Positions 17,719 to 25,358 of a DNA stretch of 55,414 nucleotides are shown here, piece after piece. Position 1 is the stretch's first letter. Every line of letters begins with the position of its first letter. The stretch is from the NCBI GenBank assembly GCA_947625655.1, contig CANQPD010000020.1, forward strand, positions 1-55,414, written 5' to 3'. The notes beneath the pieces were generated by a model. It worked only from the letters and a program-made list of their open reading frames with translations. It had not been told where the DNA came from and did not search any database. The translations under genes and the position numbers were made by a program. Source of the stretch: an uncultured Dysosmobacter sp. Its GTDB lineage: Bacteria > Bacillota > Clostridia > Oscillospirales > Oscillospiraceae.

Positions 17719-17973
17719 GCGCGGAAAAGCAAAGCCTCCCAAAAACTTCCGCGCGCCGCGTCATCGGACAATTCTCCGCGCCCGCCCCGGTGCCGCTGTT
17801 CTCTCAGGCCCTGTCCGCCCGGCGGACGCCATACAGATAGCCGTGCATGTTCCTTCTTGGTTTTGCAGTGGGAGGGGGGCTGTAAAAATCGGCCGGAGCA
17901 GCCTGCCCCGGCTGTCCAATTCGATTTTAAAATCTGCCAATCAAAATTCATTCAAAAAAATTTCAAACAGGGA
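17719..17973. other. Intergenic, no gene seen
   Basis: The open frames here have no ribosome sites and no family resemblance. The sequence becomes A/T-rich towards the promoter at 17974. Confidence 0.5.
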
Positions 17974-18002
17974 TTGACAAAAAGCATAGGAGGGGGTATA
18001 AT
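17974..18002 (+). promoter_or_regulatory. Consensus sigma-A promoter
   Basis: TTGACA (17974-17979) and TATAAT (17997-18002) are exactly 17 bp apart. No protein gene follows, so it drives a non-coding RNA or the tRNA genes downstream. Confidence 0.85.
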
Positions 18003-18008
18003 CTCTAC

Positions 18009-18180
18009 TGTTCTGTGCGTCGGGTGTGCTGCTTTCAGCGGACAACGGCATGGAAAAGCCGGATGAAAGATCTGCGCGAACCGTCAAATGCTTGGGACAA
18101 GCGGAAGGTGTTGTGAGGAAACATCTGTCACGGCCGGTTTAAGGCCATGTGCCTGGGGCCTGTGTTCTCTTGTTTCTGCC
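18009..18180 (+). ncRNA. Candidate small RNA or tRNA-operon leader
   Basis: About 170 bases between a consensus promoter and a second promoter contain no ribosome site but several short helices: GCTG/CAGC, CGGC/GCCG at about 18044-18060, GCTTG/CAAGC at about 18091-18103 and GGCC/GGCC at about 18133-18148. I compared it by eye with 6S, SRP, tmRNA, RNase P and common riboswitches and found no convincing match. The 3' end is unknown; transcription could read into tRNA-Asp. Confidence 0.3.
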
Positions 18181-18189
18181 ATAAAAGTC

Positions 18190-18218
18190 TTTACAACCTC
18201 GGTTGAGTGTGCTATAAT
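18190..18218 (+). promoter_or_regulatory. Promoter of the tRNA-Asp/tRNA-Thr operon
   Basis: TTTACA (18190-18195) and TATAAT (18213-18218) are 17 bp apart. tRNA-Asp begins 24 bases downstream of the -10. Confidence 0.85.
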
Positions 18219-18241
18219 GCTCGAGTGTCAAGCTCCCAAAT

Positions 18242-18318
18242 GGCCCGGTAGTTCAGTTGGTTAGAACGCTAGCCTGTCACGCTAGAGGTCGACGGTTCGA
18301 GCCCGTTCCGGGTCGCCA
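18242..18318 (+). tRNA. tRNA-Asp (GTC)
   Basis: The acceptor stem is 18242-18248 with 18308-18314, the anticodon is GTC at 18276-18278 and CCA is encoded at 18316-18318. Confidence 0.97.
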
Positions 18319-18323
18319 TTTAT

Positions 18324-18400
<77 letters not shown>

Positions 18401-18404
<4 letters not shown>

Positions 18405-18437
18405 TCCCCGAAATCATGCGATTTCGGGGATTTTTCT
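18401..18437 (+). terminator. Terminator of the tRNA-Asp/tRNA-Thr operon
   Basis: AAATCCCCGAAATC pairs with GATTTCGGGGATTT around ATGC and is followed by T's. It lies directly after tRNA-Thr. Confidence 0.88.
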
Positions 18438-18457
18438 TACTTTTTCGGCCGAAACGG

Positions 18458-18507
18458 TGTGGGTCAAAATGTGGGTCAACCGCCTGACCCACACCGTGAC
18501 CCACACG
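18458..18507. repeat. Left-end repeats TGTGGGTCA / TGACCCACA (x4)
   Basis: TGTGGGTCA occurs at 18458-18466 and 18470-18478, and its complement TGACCCACA at 18485-18493 and 18497-18505. Within each pair the copies are 12 bp apart. A 23-bp stretch (18485-18507) is repeated exactly at 54012-54034, near the other end. This fits arm-type recombinase or excisionase binding sites; the role is inference. Confidence 0.7.
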
Positions 18508-18535
18508 TAGAAATGTGTGGAAAGGTTTAGAAAGC

Positions 18536-18575
18536 ACAGGGCAGGAAGTTCCGCCTTCCTGCCCTGTATTTTTTG
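18536..18575. terminator. Hairpin downstream of the relaxase-recombinase gene
   Basis: ACAGGGCAGGAAG (18536-18548) pairs with CTTCCTGCCCTGT (18555-18567), with TTTTTT following on the plus strand. It could stop transcription entering the element from the tRNA side and helps end the minus-strand mobilisation operon. Confidence 0.65.
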
Positions 18576-18586
18576 CTCTTTTGTGC

Positions 18587-20152
18587 TCACATGACCTGCT
18601 CCATGAAGTTGCCCATGGTTTCCGCTGCTTCGTCCTGCTTCTGTCTGGTGGCGTGGGTGTAGGTGCGGAGGGTGAATCCGGCGTCGTAGTGGCCCAACAT
18701 ACTGGATACCGTCTTGATATCCACGCCGTTTTGCAGTGCCAGGGTTGCAAAGGTATGGCGGAGGTCGTGAAATCTGATGTGTCCCAGCCCGGCATCCTTT
18801 AGAATCTTCTTGTGAAGGTTGACCACGGAATCCGGGTAGTACATTTCGCCAGTGATAGGGGAGGGGAACATATAGGGATTCTCCGCAAGTGCCCGCATAT
18901 TTTCCACAGCGTCATCCCGCTCCGCCAGCGATGAGTATTCATCCTGAACGTCTATTCGCAGCGTCCAGAAGTCGCAGGACGTATTTTCATTTTCGCCCAC
19001 CTCATCGATCTGGCACTGATCCAGGGTATCATCCTCGAAGGTGATCTCTCCCAGCCGGATGGTTTCCGCTTCCTGGATGACCGCGTTCTTGATTTGGCGG
19101 AACGCCTTTTGCCGGGACAGCGGCGGGCGGTGCCGCTCCTTCTCGGAGTAGAAATCCTCCACCTGACTTTGTAGCTCCCACCACTTTTCGTAGCACTCGG
19201 CCACGGTCGGGAGCTGCTCCATCTGATTCACGATCTCATCCACCAGCGCCTTCTGCTTCTTCGGAAGGTAGCCGTAGGACTTCTTCCCCTTGACCGTTTC
19301 CAGTTGAAGTGCCAGTTCCTGCATGAGTCGCTCCGCCTCCGGGTGGTCGCAGATCCTGTTTCGCATCTGCTGGACCAACTCCCGCATGGCATGCCGCGCT
19401 TCCCGTACCAGCTGGTCACGGGAAACAGTTTTCTGTTCATAGAGGTGCAGCATCTCCTGTTGGAAGATATCGTTGGTGAGCTTGGATTTGATTTGCCGGA
19501 TGCCGTCCTGAGACAGATACGCCTGATTAGGTTTTACAGACCATGCCATCATGTGCACATGGGGATGGTCGCCCTCATCATGGAAGGCTGCGTACCAACG
19601 GAAGTCCTGGGGCGGGATATTCATAGCGGCGGCGATGTCGTTGCGGTGGGTGCGGAGAAGATTTCTCCACGCCCCGGCATTGTCATAGCCCAGCCGCTCC
19701 GCGTCCTCTCGCTTCAGGGAGATAATGTGCGTCCACACGTTACCTGTGTAGTTCTCCAGTTCCGCCATGGCCTTGGCCAGCTCCACACCATCTTTGTCAC
19801 CGAAGAGACCATGGGAACCCAGCCGCTCCGCTCTCGGCCGCGTCGCGATGTACTTCATGTAGCCATCCGATTTCTGAACGTCACTCCAGTTTTCCTCCAA
19901 CGCCTGAGAGATGAACGCCGAGGCATTGGCCTTGGTGGGATGCTCCTGATAGTCACCGTACTCATCCAACTCCTTTGCGGCAGGAAAATCCTTCACCAGT
20001 TTTGCAATGAGCTGCTCCTGCTTTCTTGTTGGCGGACGGTCATCCTGAATCAACTCTACCCGCTCACGGGTGGCGATGTATCGCATGTAGCCGCCTGCCG
20101 AGTTGCCGCCTCCGCACTTGATGTACGGACTTTTGACGATCAGCCTTGCCAT
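18587..20152 (-). CDS. Chimeric MobP3-type relaxase / tyrosine recombinase C-terminus
   Basis: A 521-residue hybrid. Residues 1 to about 425 are a MobP3-type relaxase: the repeated patterns GYMRYIATR (21-29) and GYMKYIATR (98-106), and the histidine cluster DHPHVHMMAW (195-204) expected of the nicking site. From about residue 425 (near 18877) it becomes the C-terminal end of a tyrosine integrase: PYMFPSPITGEMYYPDSVV, then HDLRH (462-466), LGH (His488) and the nucleophile Tyr498 in TYTHATRQKQ. The recombinase N-terminal domains and first catalytic Arg are absent, and so is the relaxase tail. The junction is in frame and looks like a deletion that removed the conjugation module, although a natural fusion is possible. 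Integrase activity is not expected; nicking may survive. Confidence 0.85.
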   Translation of the reverse strand: MARLIVKSPYIKCGGGNSAGGYMRYIATRERVELIQDDRPPTRKQEQLIAKLVKDFPAAKELDEYGDYQEHPTKANASAFISQALEENWSDVQKSDGYMKYIATRPRAERLGSHGLFGDKDGVELAKAMAELENYTGNVWTHIISLKREDAERLGYDNAGAWRNLLRTHRNDIAAAMNIPPQDFRWYAAFHDEGDHPHVHMMAWSVKPNQAYLSQDGIRQIKSKLTNDIFQQEMLHLYEQKTVSRDQLVREARHAMRELVQQMRNRICDHPEAERLMQELALQLETVKGKKSYGYLPKKQKALVDEIVNQMEQLPTVAECYEKWWELQSQVEDFYSEKERHRPPLSRQKAFRQIKNAVIQEAETIRLGEITFEDDTLDQCQIDEVGENENTSCDFWTLRIDVQDEYSSLAERDDAVENMRALAENPYMFPSPITGEMYYPDSVVNLHKKILKDAGLGHIRFHDLRHTFATLALQNGVDIKTVSSMLGHYDAGFTLRTYTHATRQKQDEAAETMGNFMEQVM

Positions 20153-20559
20153 CCGTCATCGTCCTCCCAGGATTCCCGCACCCGTTTTTCGAACGAGATG
20201 CGGCCATTGGTCTGCTTCACATTTCGGACGCTCTCCGCGCGACGGCGGCGCAGGTCTTCCTCGCTGAACTGAAAGCTGTCGGCGATGATCCCGGAGAGCA
20301 TATCCAACTCCACTGCCTGCTTGTAGACCAGCGACGCCATTTTGCTTTCCATCTGTCCCACCCGGCCGTCCAGGTAAGACTGGATGGAGGTCGGAAGGAA
20401 CAGACCAGCGTCGTTGGCGCTGAGATAGTCCAGGTAGAAATCGATGGCCCGCTCAATGAATCCGGTGATGCTGCGGCTGCCGTCTTCCTGATACCGCTTC
20501 TCCAAAATCGCCCTTTTCTCTGGAGTGAGATAGAGGGCGAATTTTTCTTTCTTGCTCAA
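20140..20559 (-). CDS. MobC-like relaxosome accessory protein
   Basis: A 139-residue protein with an N-terminal ribbon-helix-helix type region (KFALYLTPEKRAILEKRYQE) and a helical remainder, as in small plasmid mobilisation proteins that bind oriT. It is encoded just before the relaxase and overlaps it by 13 bases. The start is a TTG at 20559, supported by AAGGAG 7 bases upstream; no ATG in the right place exists. Its probable target, oriT, should lie in the spacer upstream (20560-20863). Confidence 0.75.
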   Translation of the reverse strand: MSKKEKFALYLTPEKRAILEKRYQEDGSRSITGFIERAIDFYLDYLSANDAGLFLPTSIQSYLDGRVGQMESKMASLVYKQAVELDMLSGIIADSFQFSEEDLRRRRAESVRNVKQTNGRISFEKRVRESWEDDDGWQG

Positions 20560-20863
20560 AATGAGCTCCTTTCCGGGGCATGACCCCTACTTTTTTCTTG
20601 TGGGTGTAGGCTTTCGGGGATAACGACCGCAGAAGTGATATCACCCTTTCGATTTTGACCCCACTTTGGAACGCCCCGAAAACCCCCGTAACTGCCCGCA
20701 CTGCGGGCAGAAGTGGCCGAACAGGGCGTCGCGCTTGACGCCTGTTCTTTATCCTGCTTCGACTTTCGTCCTTCGTCAGCTCTCAAAAGGCGGCCCAAAT
20801 CCGCTCGAATAGGCCTGGCCGGTGTCTGATCCCGCAGCTCCCGCCAAAGCCGCACACAGCGGC
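20560..20863. other. Candidate oriT region between mobilisation and replication genes
   Basis: About 300 bases without a gene separate the replication-initiator gene from the MobC-like gene. A perfect inverted repeat CTGCCCGC-ACT-GCGGGCAG lies at 20692-20710 beside a C-rich tract (GAAAACCCCCG at 20678-20688). Position and structure fit an origin of transfer, but no nic consensus is known to me for this relaxase group. Confidence 0.4.
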
Positions 20864-21535
20864 TCACAGGGGCGAACACGGCCTTGTTTTTCGCAGCTCC
20901 TCCGCTACCCGCTGGCGCTCCGTTACCTCCTCCAGTTTCACCATCTGCCGCTCGTAGGAATGGTTGATGGCTTCCTGGATCGACAGGATAGTGTAGCAGT
21001 TGTTGCCGTTCTTCTTCATCCCCTGGCGGTCGAAATAGCTGGTGTGCTCTACTGTGATAAACTGCCTGTCCATAAGCTTGGCGATGTGCTTCATCACCGT
21101 GTTCACGGACAGCCCCACAGCGGTGGAGATGGTTTTGTAACTGGGATGGCACTGATGGCTGCTGCGGTCTTCACAGTAGAGCAGGTAGGCGTAGACGGTG
21201 ATCGCGCCGTGCCCCAGGTCCAGAGAAAAGATTTCGTTAGGGAGGGAGAAAAACTTTCCTGTGCGCTTGTGCGTGAACACTGGAACCATCTGCGGCGAGA
21301 TTAGATCTCGCTTGATCAGAGTATCCATCTGCTTTTGCGCCATGTCCGGGCCCATGTGGAGCAGCGCTGCGATCTCGTCCACACTCGGCAACGCATCACC
21401 CTTATGGTGGCAGTTGAGATAGCAGAGGTAGGCGAGGATACTGAAGGCGGGAGGCGGAAGCTTCAGCCCCCAAATTTGGTTGGGCAGTGAGAACCGATAC
21501 GTTCTCGCGTCTCTCTGATAGGTGAGCGCAGTCAT
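20864..21535 (-). CDS. RepA-type replication initiator / winged-helix DNA-binding protein
   Basis: A 223-residue protein with two winged-helix-like segments. The N-terminal part (YRFSLPNQIWGLKLPPPAF, about 15-33) and a similar second segment (FFSLPNEIFSLDLGHGAITVYAYLL) resemble the RepA N-terminal domain of Firmicute plasmids and integrative elements. The ATG at 21535 overlaps the excisionase stop by 4 bases (ATGA), so the two are coupled. It may start replication of the excised element, or be a regulator. Confidence 0.75.
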   Translation of the reverse strand: MTALTYQRDARTYRFSLPNQIWGLKLPPPAFSILAYLCYLNCHHKGDALPSVDEIAALLHMGPDMAQKQMDTLIKRDLISPQMVPVFTHKRTGKFFSLPNEIFSLDLGHGAITVYAYLLYCEDRSSHQCHPSYKTISTAVGLSVNTVMKHIAKLMDRQFITVEHTSYFDRQGMKKNGNNCYTILSIQEAINHSYERQMVKLEEVTERQRVAEELRKTRPCSPL

Positions 21536-21747
21536 TCGCGGACACCTCCTTCCGTGTGCTTGGTGACCCATTGGATGAACGCTTCCTTGGGAACCACCAT
21601 CCTACTGCCGACATTCAGCACCGGAAAGTCCGGCTCATGCATCAGCTCATAGCTGGTGGAGGACGATACCCCCAGCACCTTCGCCACCATATCGGCGTTG
21701 AGGAACAGAGGCAGGTCGTCGTAGGAGTTGTACTGTGATTGTTTCAT
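21532..21747 (-). CDS. Excisionase-like helix-turn-helix protein
   Basis: A 71-residue DNA-binding protein of the excisionase/MerR-like HTH type: LFLNADMVAKVLGVSSSTSY forms the helix-turn-helix and VPKEAFIQWV the wing. AAAGGAG precedes the ATG at 21747. Such proteins bend the ends of the element and steer the recombinase to excision. It is the first gene of the minus-strand operon (excisionase, RepA, MobC, relaxase). Confidence 0.8.
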   Translation of the reverse strand: MKQSQYNSYDDLPLFLNADMVAKVLGVSSSTSYELMHEPDFPVLNVGSRMVVPKEAFIQWVTKHTEGGVRE

Positions 21748-21772
21748 TTTCGATTTCTCCTTTGCAAAAAGT

Positions 21773-21802
21773 AAGGGCATCAGTGGCGACGCTGATGCCC
21801 TT
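21773..21802. terminator. Hairpin between divergent operons
   Basis: AAGGGCATCAG (21773-21783) pairs perfectly with CTGATGCCCTT (21792-21802). It lies upstream of the excisionase gene and before the divergent DUF6076 gene. No T-run follows, so an operator is an alternative. Confidence 0.5.
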
Positions 21803-21898
21803 CTGCTTGTATTGTGTCGGAGATTTTGATAAGATAATAAAAAGCCGGGACGAATTATTTTTCAGGGGGGACAATTTATTCCGGGGGGAGGCGAGCGC

Positions 21899-23116
21899 AT
21901 GGACGGGGATATCGTTTTCTATATCCATGGGGATACGATCGAGTACGGTGGGGAATTATTTTCTGCCGGCGAACTGACAGCAGACATTTTGAACCTGTCA
22001 TTGGAGGACTATCAGGGCATCCAGAAAAACGTCCGGCGCATGAAGGACCTTACGGAGCAGTACGAGAGAACCCAGGACCGGGAATTTTGGCGGAAACTCA
22101 ACTACCAGTTCATGGCTCTGCGTACGCGGATGATGGAGTTCCGGGTATTTCAGATCCTGCTTCGGGATGACAGCAAATTTTTCAACGAGGCCCGGCAGTA
22201 CACCGAGTATCGTTCCTCGCTGCCGGAAGAAGATCTGGACTATGAGGATTTTTCCGCTGATCAATGGGTAGACATGGCGGAGCAGGTGGAGACAACCGGC
22301 CAGATCCCGGTCCCGCTTTTGATTTTCCCCGGAGGACGGAAAACAAAGTGGCTCTATTATCGAAAGCAGATGAATCGTTACGAACGCTATTTGGGCGATG
22401 TTGCGTGTTTCAATCCTACCATCCATAACTTCATCCACTTTCTCATCTCCAAGCTGGAGCATAACTCTCCGGAGAACTATGCCGCATCCCTCTATCAGCT
22501 CTACAACGATGAGCGGTTGGTTGAGAAGCTGATCGTCAATCCCAGAAGCCTGGAGCAGCCGTTTTATCAGAAATATGACCACTGTGTTGTGAGTTATGTG
22601 CCGCGGGAGCTGCCGGACAAGCGCTTCGCCATTTGTCAGGAGCACACCACTGACAGTTTGCAGATGTTGCTGAAGGCGGATTACATGACGGCTCTGAATG
22701 CCGGACATAACATTCGCCAGTGTGTTGTCTGCGAAAAATATTTTCTGGTGAAGGGCGGCGCTCATGCACTGTATTGCGAGGGGGCCTGTCCTCATGCGCC
22801 GCAGTATACTTGCCGGCAGTTCGGGACCTACGAAGTGCAGAAGGAACTGGCCGGGGATGTGCCGAAGATCCAAGCGAAGCTCACTGCCTTTGAACGGATA
22901 CGGAAGGATCAGAAGCGGGACATTATCACGGCGGAGGAAGCACGGCGGCTGAAGGACACGGTCCGGGATATGCTGTTCAATGCGCTCAAAGAGGCAGATG
23001 TCTCCACTGAGGACTTTGAGCTGTCCATTTCCAGTGAGAGACTTTACCCATACTGCGGTGTTACCCGGAAGGCAAAACCCAGAGGACGCCCACGAAAGGG
23101 CGGTGGGGACGCATGA
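21899..23116 (+). CDS. DUF6076-type zinc-finger protein of mobile elements
   Basis: A 405-residue protein of the group annotated DUF6076, found on clostridial integrative elements; the name is from memory. Its middle is mostly helical. Near residue 280 lies a Cys/His cluster (CVVCEKYFLVKGGAHALYC, then CPHA and YTC) typical of a zinc ribbon. The last residues, KPRGRPRKGG, look like an AT-hook. DNA binding is therefore likely. A very strong ribosome site (GGGGGGAGG) precedes the ATG, and the stop overlaps the next start as ATGA, so it is made together with the sigma factor. Confidence 0.75.
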   Translation: MDGDIVFYIHGDTIEYGGELFSAGELTADILNLSLEDYQGIQKNVRRMKDLTEQYERTQDREFWRKLNYQFMALRTRMMEFRVFQILLRDDSKFFNEARQYTEYRSSLPEEDLDYEDFSADQWVDMAEQVETTGQIPVPLLIFPGGRKTKWLYYRKQMNRYERYLGDVACFNPTIHNFIHFLISKLEHNSPENYAASLYQLYNDERLVEKLIVNPRSLEQPFYQKYDHCVVSYVPRELPDKRFAICQEHTTDSLQMLLKADYMTALNAGHNIRQCVVCEKYFLVKGGAHALYCEGACPHAPQYTCRQFGTYEVQKELAGDVPKIQAKLTAFERIRKDQKRDIITAEEARRLKDTVRDMLFNALKEADVSTEDFELSISSERLYPYCGVTRKAKPRGRPRKGGGDA

Positions 23117-23958
23117 TTGACCAGGAGTTGCTGGACCATATCACGCGGGGAGACCAGACCGCGCTGACGGAACTGTGCGATGGACATGCTGAATTGATTC
23201 GGAAACGTGCGCTGTGGATCGCCCGGCAATACAACTGCCTGCGTCCCAGCAATCGTGGAGGCTGGAGCGACTACACGAAAGAAACGCTCTCCGAACTGGA
23301 GAGCGTTGGGATGCTGGCATTGATCGAATGCGCCAGGAATGGCGTCTACGATAGCTCCAAGGGAACCTTCGGGACCTACATCGTGCCATTTCTGGACGGA
23401 GCGATGCGGCGGCACCTGGAATCCAGTATGGGGACCCTTTCCCTGGACCGGGACAGCATGGGGCTGGTACGCAAGGCGCAGATGCTCTATCACCGGGATG
23501 GGAAAGAGATGAGCGAAATTTCAGAGGAGTTGGGTGTTCCTTTAGCGGAAGTAGCCAGGGCGGTAGCCTATCCCACGCATTTCTTCTCAGTCTATGATTT
23601 GCCGATCCGTGAGGAGGACGGAGATATTTTTGAATACCTCATGTCTGATCGGTTGTCTGTATCTGCGGAGGAAATCGCCCTTGGGGTACTTACGATGAAG
23701 TCTCTGCATGAGCAGTTCCAAAACCTATCCAAGCGGGAGCAGGATATTCTGGGTCGGAGCTTTGGCGTTTTTGGTTACACAAAAACGGATCTGCGGGAGA
23801 TCGCAATCCGAAACAGACTGCGGGAAGACGGCGTGGAGAAGGCGAAAAAACAGGCGCTGAAAAAGCTACGGGAGCGGTGCCTGGACAGCACAGCCTGGAA
23901 GCTTCGCAAGGCCAGACGCATGGTGGATCGTGCGGCTTCGTTGGAGCAGTTGGTCTGA
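23113..23958 (+). CDS. Sigma-70-family factor of the mobile element
   Basis: A 281-residue protein. Region 2 is visible in ELESVGMLALIECARNGVYD, followed by KGTFGTYIVPFLDGAMRRHL, which is characteristic of sigma region 2.3-2.4. A second HTH block (GKEMSEISEELGVPLAEVAR) lies at about 130-150, and the C-terminal part (LSKREQDILGRSFG) resembles region 4. It could direct RNA polymerase to element promoters. It is translationally coupled to the DUF6076 protein. Confidence 0.75.
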   Translation: MIDQELLDHITRGDQTALTELCDGHAELIRKRALWIARQYNCLRPSNRGGWSDYTKETLSELESVGMLALIECARNGVYDSSKGTFGTYIVPFLDGAMRRHLESSMGTLSLDRDSMGLVRKAQMLYHRDGKEMSEISEELGVPLAEVARAVAYPTHFFSVYDLPIREEDGDIFEYLMSDRLSVSAEEIALGVLTMKSLHEQFQNLSKREQDILGRSFGVFGYTKTDLREIAIRNRLREDGVEKAKKQALKKLRERCLDSTAWKLRKARRMVDRAASLEQLV

Positions 23959-24068
23959 GTAATGAGTAGAGGAATGGTCCTCTTTGTTAACAGCGTTGCA
24001 TTTTTGGAAAGGAATCGGTAGAAAAGATTTATTCATACTTATCTTGTACAGAGACTTTTGAAAAGCTG

Positions 24069-24116
24069 AGTGCGGCATCCGATTTGTGGATGCCGCACTT
24101 CATCATTTTTTGAAGA
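24069..24116 (+). terminator. Terminator after the sigma factor gene
   Basis: AGTGCGGCATCC (24069-24080) pairs perfectly with GGATGCCGCACT (24088-24099), and a T-run follows at about 24106-24112. Confidence 0.8.
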
Positions 24117-24472
24117 TTATGCAGCGGGCTGTGTCAAAACGATCGCGTTGACCGCCTCAACCAGTTCCACCACATCGGAGCGGCTGATCTTCGCAAAAGG
24201 CTGGCCATCCACAGCAGCGAGACAATCGCTGCCATCATAGCGGTAAAGCGTGATCTCCATGGTCGGATAAGTCTCATTGTCCAGATAGACCGTCAGACTG
24301 ATTTCCTCTTTGCCAGATGGCATTTCATCTGTAAAGCTGTCGGCGTATTCCGCGTTCAGATTTTCCAGTGCATCCTGGAGATCTGCGATGTCCAACTCTT
24401 CCTCCTGATACTTCCAGACCCGGTCATCGTCCTTGCCGTCGGCAGAGATGATATAGTCATTGCCTTCCAAAG
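24117..24472 (-). pseudogene. DUF4340-like protein, C-terminal fragment
   Basis: On the minus strand about 118 residues (EGNDYIISADGKDDDRVW to the stop) look like the C-terminal part of a DUF4340 envelope protein. No proper start or ribosome site precedes them, and the frame begins within sequence that belongs, on the other strand, to a DUF4367-type gene. It is a truncated remnant. Confidence 0.65.
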
Positions 24473-24749
24473 AGATAAGGAAAAGGATCCAGGAATTATT
24501 TTCGATTATGCCTATATGTCACAAGGGGGGGCAGCTGATTTTGTGACCGAGGACACCGAAGTCCTTTCGGTGACGGTGAATGGTTTGGAGGGCCAACTCT
24601 TTTTGGCAGAGGACTGGGAAAATACAAGAAGTACCCTAACTTGGATTGATGCTGAAAAAAACCTTCAATTTACGTTAATGGCTGCTCTCAGAGAAAATGA
24701 TATATTGCATATTGCTGAGAGTGTGTCTTTGGCCGAATTACCAAAATAA
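24471..24749 (+). pseudogene. DUF4367-like protein, C-terminal fragment
   Basis: About 90 residues starting near DKEKDPGIIFDYAYMSQGG and including VLSVTVNGLEGQLFLAED and NDILHIAESVSLAE match the shape of the DUF4367 domain (surface or anti-sigma-type proteins). No start codon with a ribosome site precedes it. It begins where the DUF4340-like fragment on the opposite strand begins, at about 24472. Confidence 0.65.
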
Positions 24750-24903
24750 AATTAGTTTTAATTATTTTGTGAGATTAGTAACCCCTTCTGCATTTATTCA
24801 GTAGAAACAGACAAGTCCTGCTAAAAATGTTGGAGAGGGGTGGATTTTTCGAAAAGACGTATACTCACATTTGATGCTTTGACAATATGAAAGGAGAAAA
24901 TCA

Positions 24904-25071
24904 ATGAAGCGACTGAAAACGATGCGAAGAACTACAGCGATGATGTTGGCTGCGGCAATGGTTTGTGCAACCGCTGCGTTTGCCACCAGCTATGAGTCTG
25001 ACTACGCTGATGTTACCGCAGGAAGCAAGGCCTATACGCCCCAATACCATCCGTCTCTCCATCGGCACTGA
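24904..25071 (+). pseudogene. Secreted SLH-type protein, N-terminal fragment
   Basis: AAAGGAG precedes an ATG. The product begins with a signal peptide (MKRLKTMRRTTAMMLAAAM, cleavage near AFA) and goes on to YESDYADVTAGSKAYTP, which looks like the first S-layer-homology repeat. At about 25042 it joins unrelated DNA and ends after nine foreign residues. Only 55 residues remain. Confidence 0.65.
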
Positions 25072-25129
25072 ACACATCGACGATATCATCGCCGATCTGG
25101 AAAAGGGCTTTGCCGCCGTGAGGGTGTGA
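25043..25129 (+). pseudogene. O-acetylhomoserine sulfhydrylase-type enzyme, C-terminal tail
   Basis: In a different frame from the SLH fragment, 28 residues (NTIRLSIGTEHIDDIIADLE, then KGFAAVRV) are the characteristic C-terminal end of Cys/Met-metabolism PLP enzymes such as MetY. A terminator-like hairpin follows, as after an intact gene. All the rest of the enzyme is missing. Confidence 0.7.
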
Positions 25130-25160
25130 GAGTTCCTTCGGTTACCGCGGCTGGGCGGTA

Positions 25161-25200
25161 CAGCGGGGCATCCATTTCGTACGGATGCCCCGCTGTTGCT
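25161..25200 (+). terminator. Hairpin after the sulfhydrylase tail
   Basis: CAGCGGGGCATCC (25161-25173) pairs with GGATGCCCCGCTG (25183-25195), followed by TTGCTT. The T-run is weak. Confidence 0.65.
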
Positions 25201-25243
25201 TAGGGGAAGCGCAAAAAGGGAAAATGATTCTCCAAAAATATTC

Positions 25244-25340
25244 TTGACATTGGTACCTAGCAGTGGTAAAATGAGCCCGATTTCGAGGTTAGCCATGTCT
25301 AACCTAATTTTTTGACGGGAAAGTTAGCGGGAACTAACTT
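25244..25340 (+). promoter_or_regulatory. feo promoter with tandem DtxR-type operators
   Basis: TTGACA (25244-25249) and TAAAAT (25267-25272) are 17 bp apart. Two perfect 7-bp inverted repeats with 6-bp spacers follow: AGGTTAG-N6-CTAACCT (25286-25305) and AAGTTAG-N6-CTAACTT (25321-25340). Their core is GTTAG-N6-CTAAC, and the flanks resemble the classic DtxR box. The first lies over the start of transcription and the second just before the first feoA. Repression by the metal-loaded regulator encoded at the end of the operon is expected. Confidence 0.88.
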
Positions 25341-25358
25341 TAGGGGGGCGAAGATATG

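Noticed and set aside
18009..18180. 6S, SRP, tmRNA, RNase P or a common riboswitch
   Set aside because: The conserved cores of these RNAs were not found by eye. The stretch is left as an unassigned candidate RNA.
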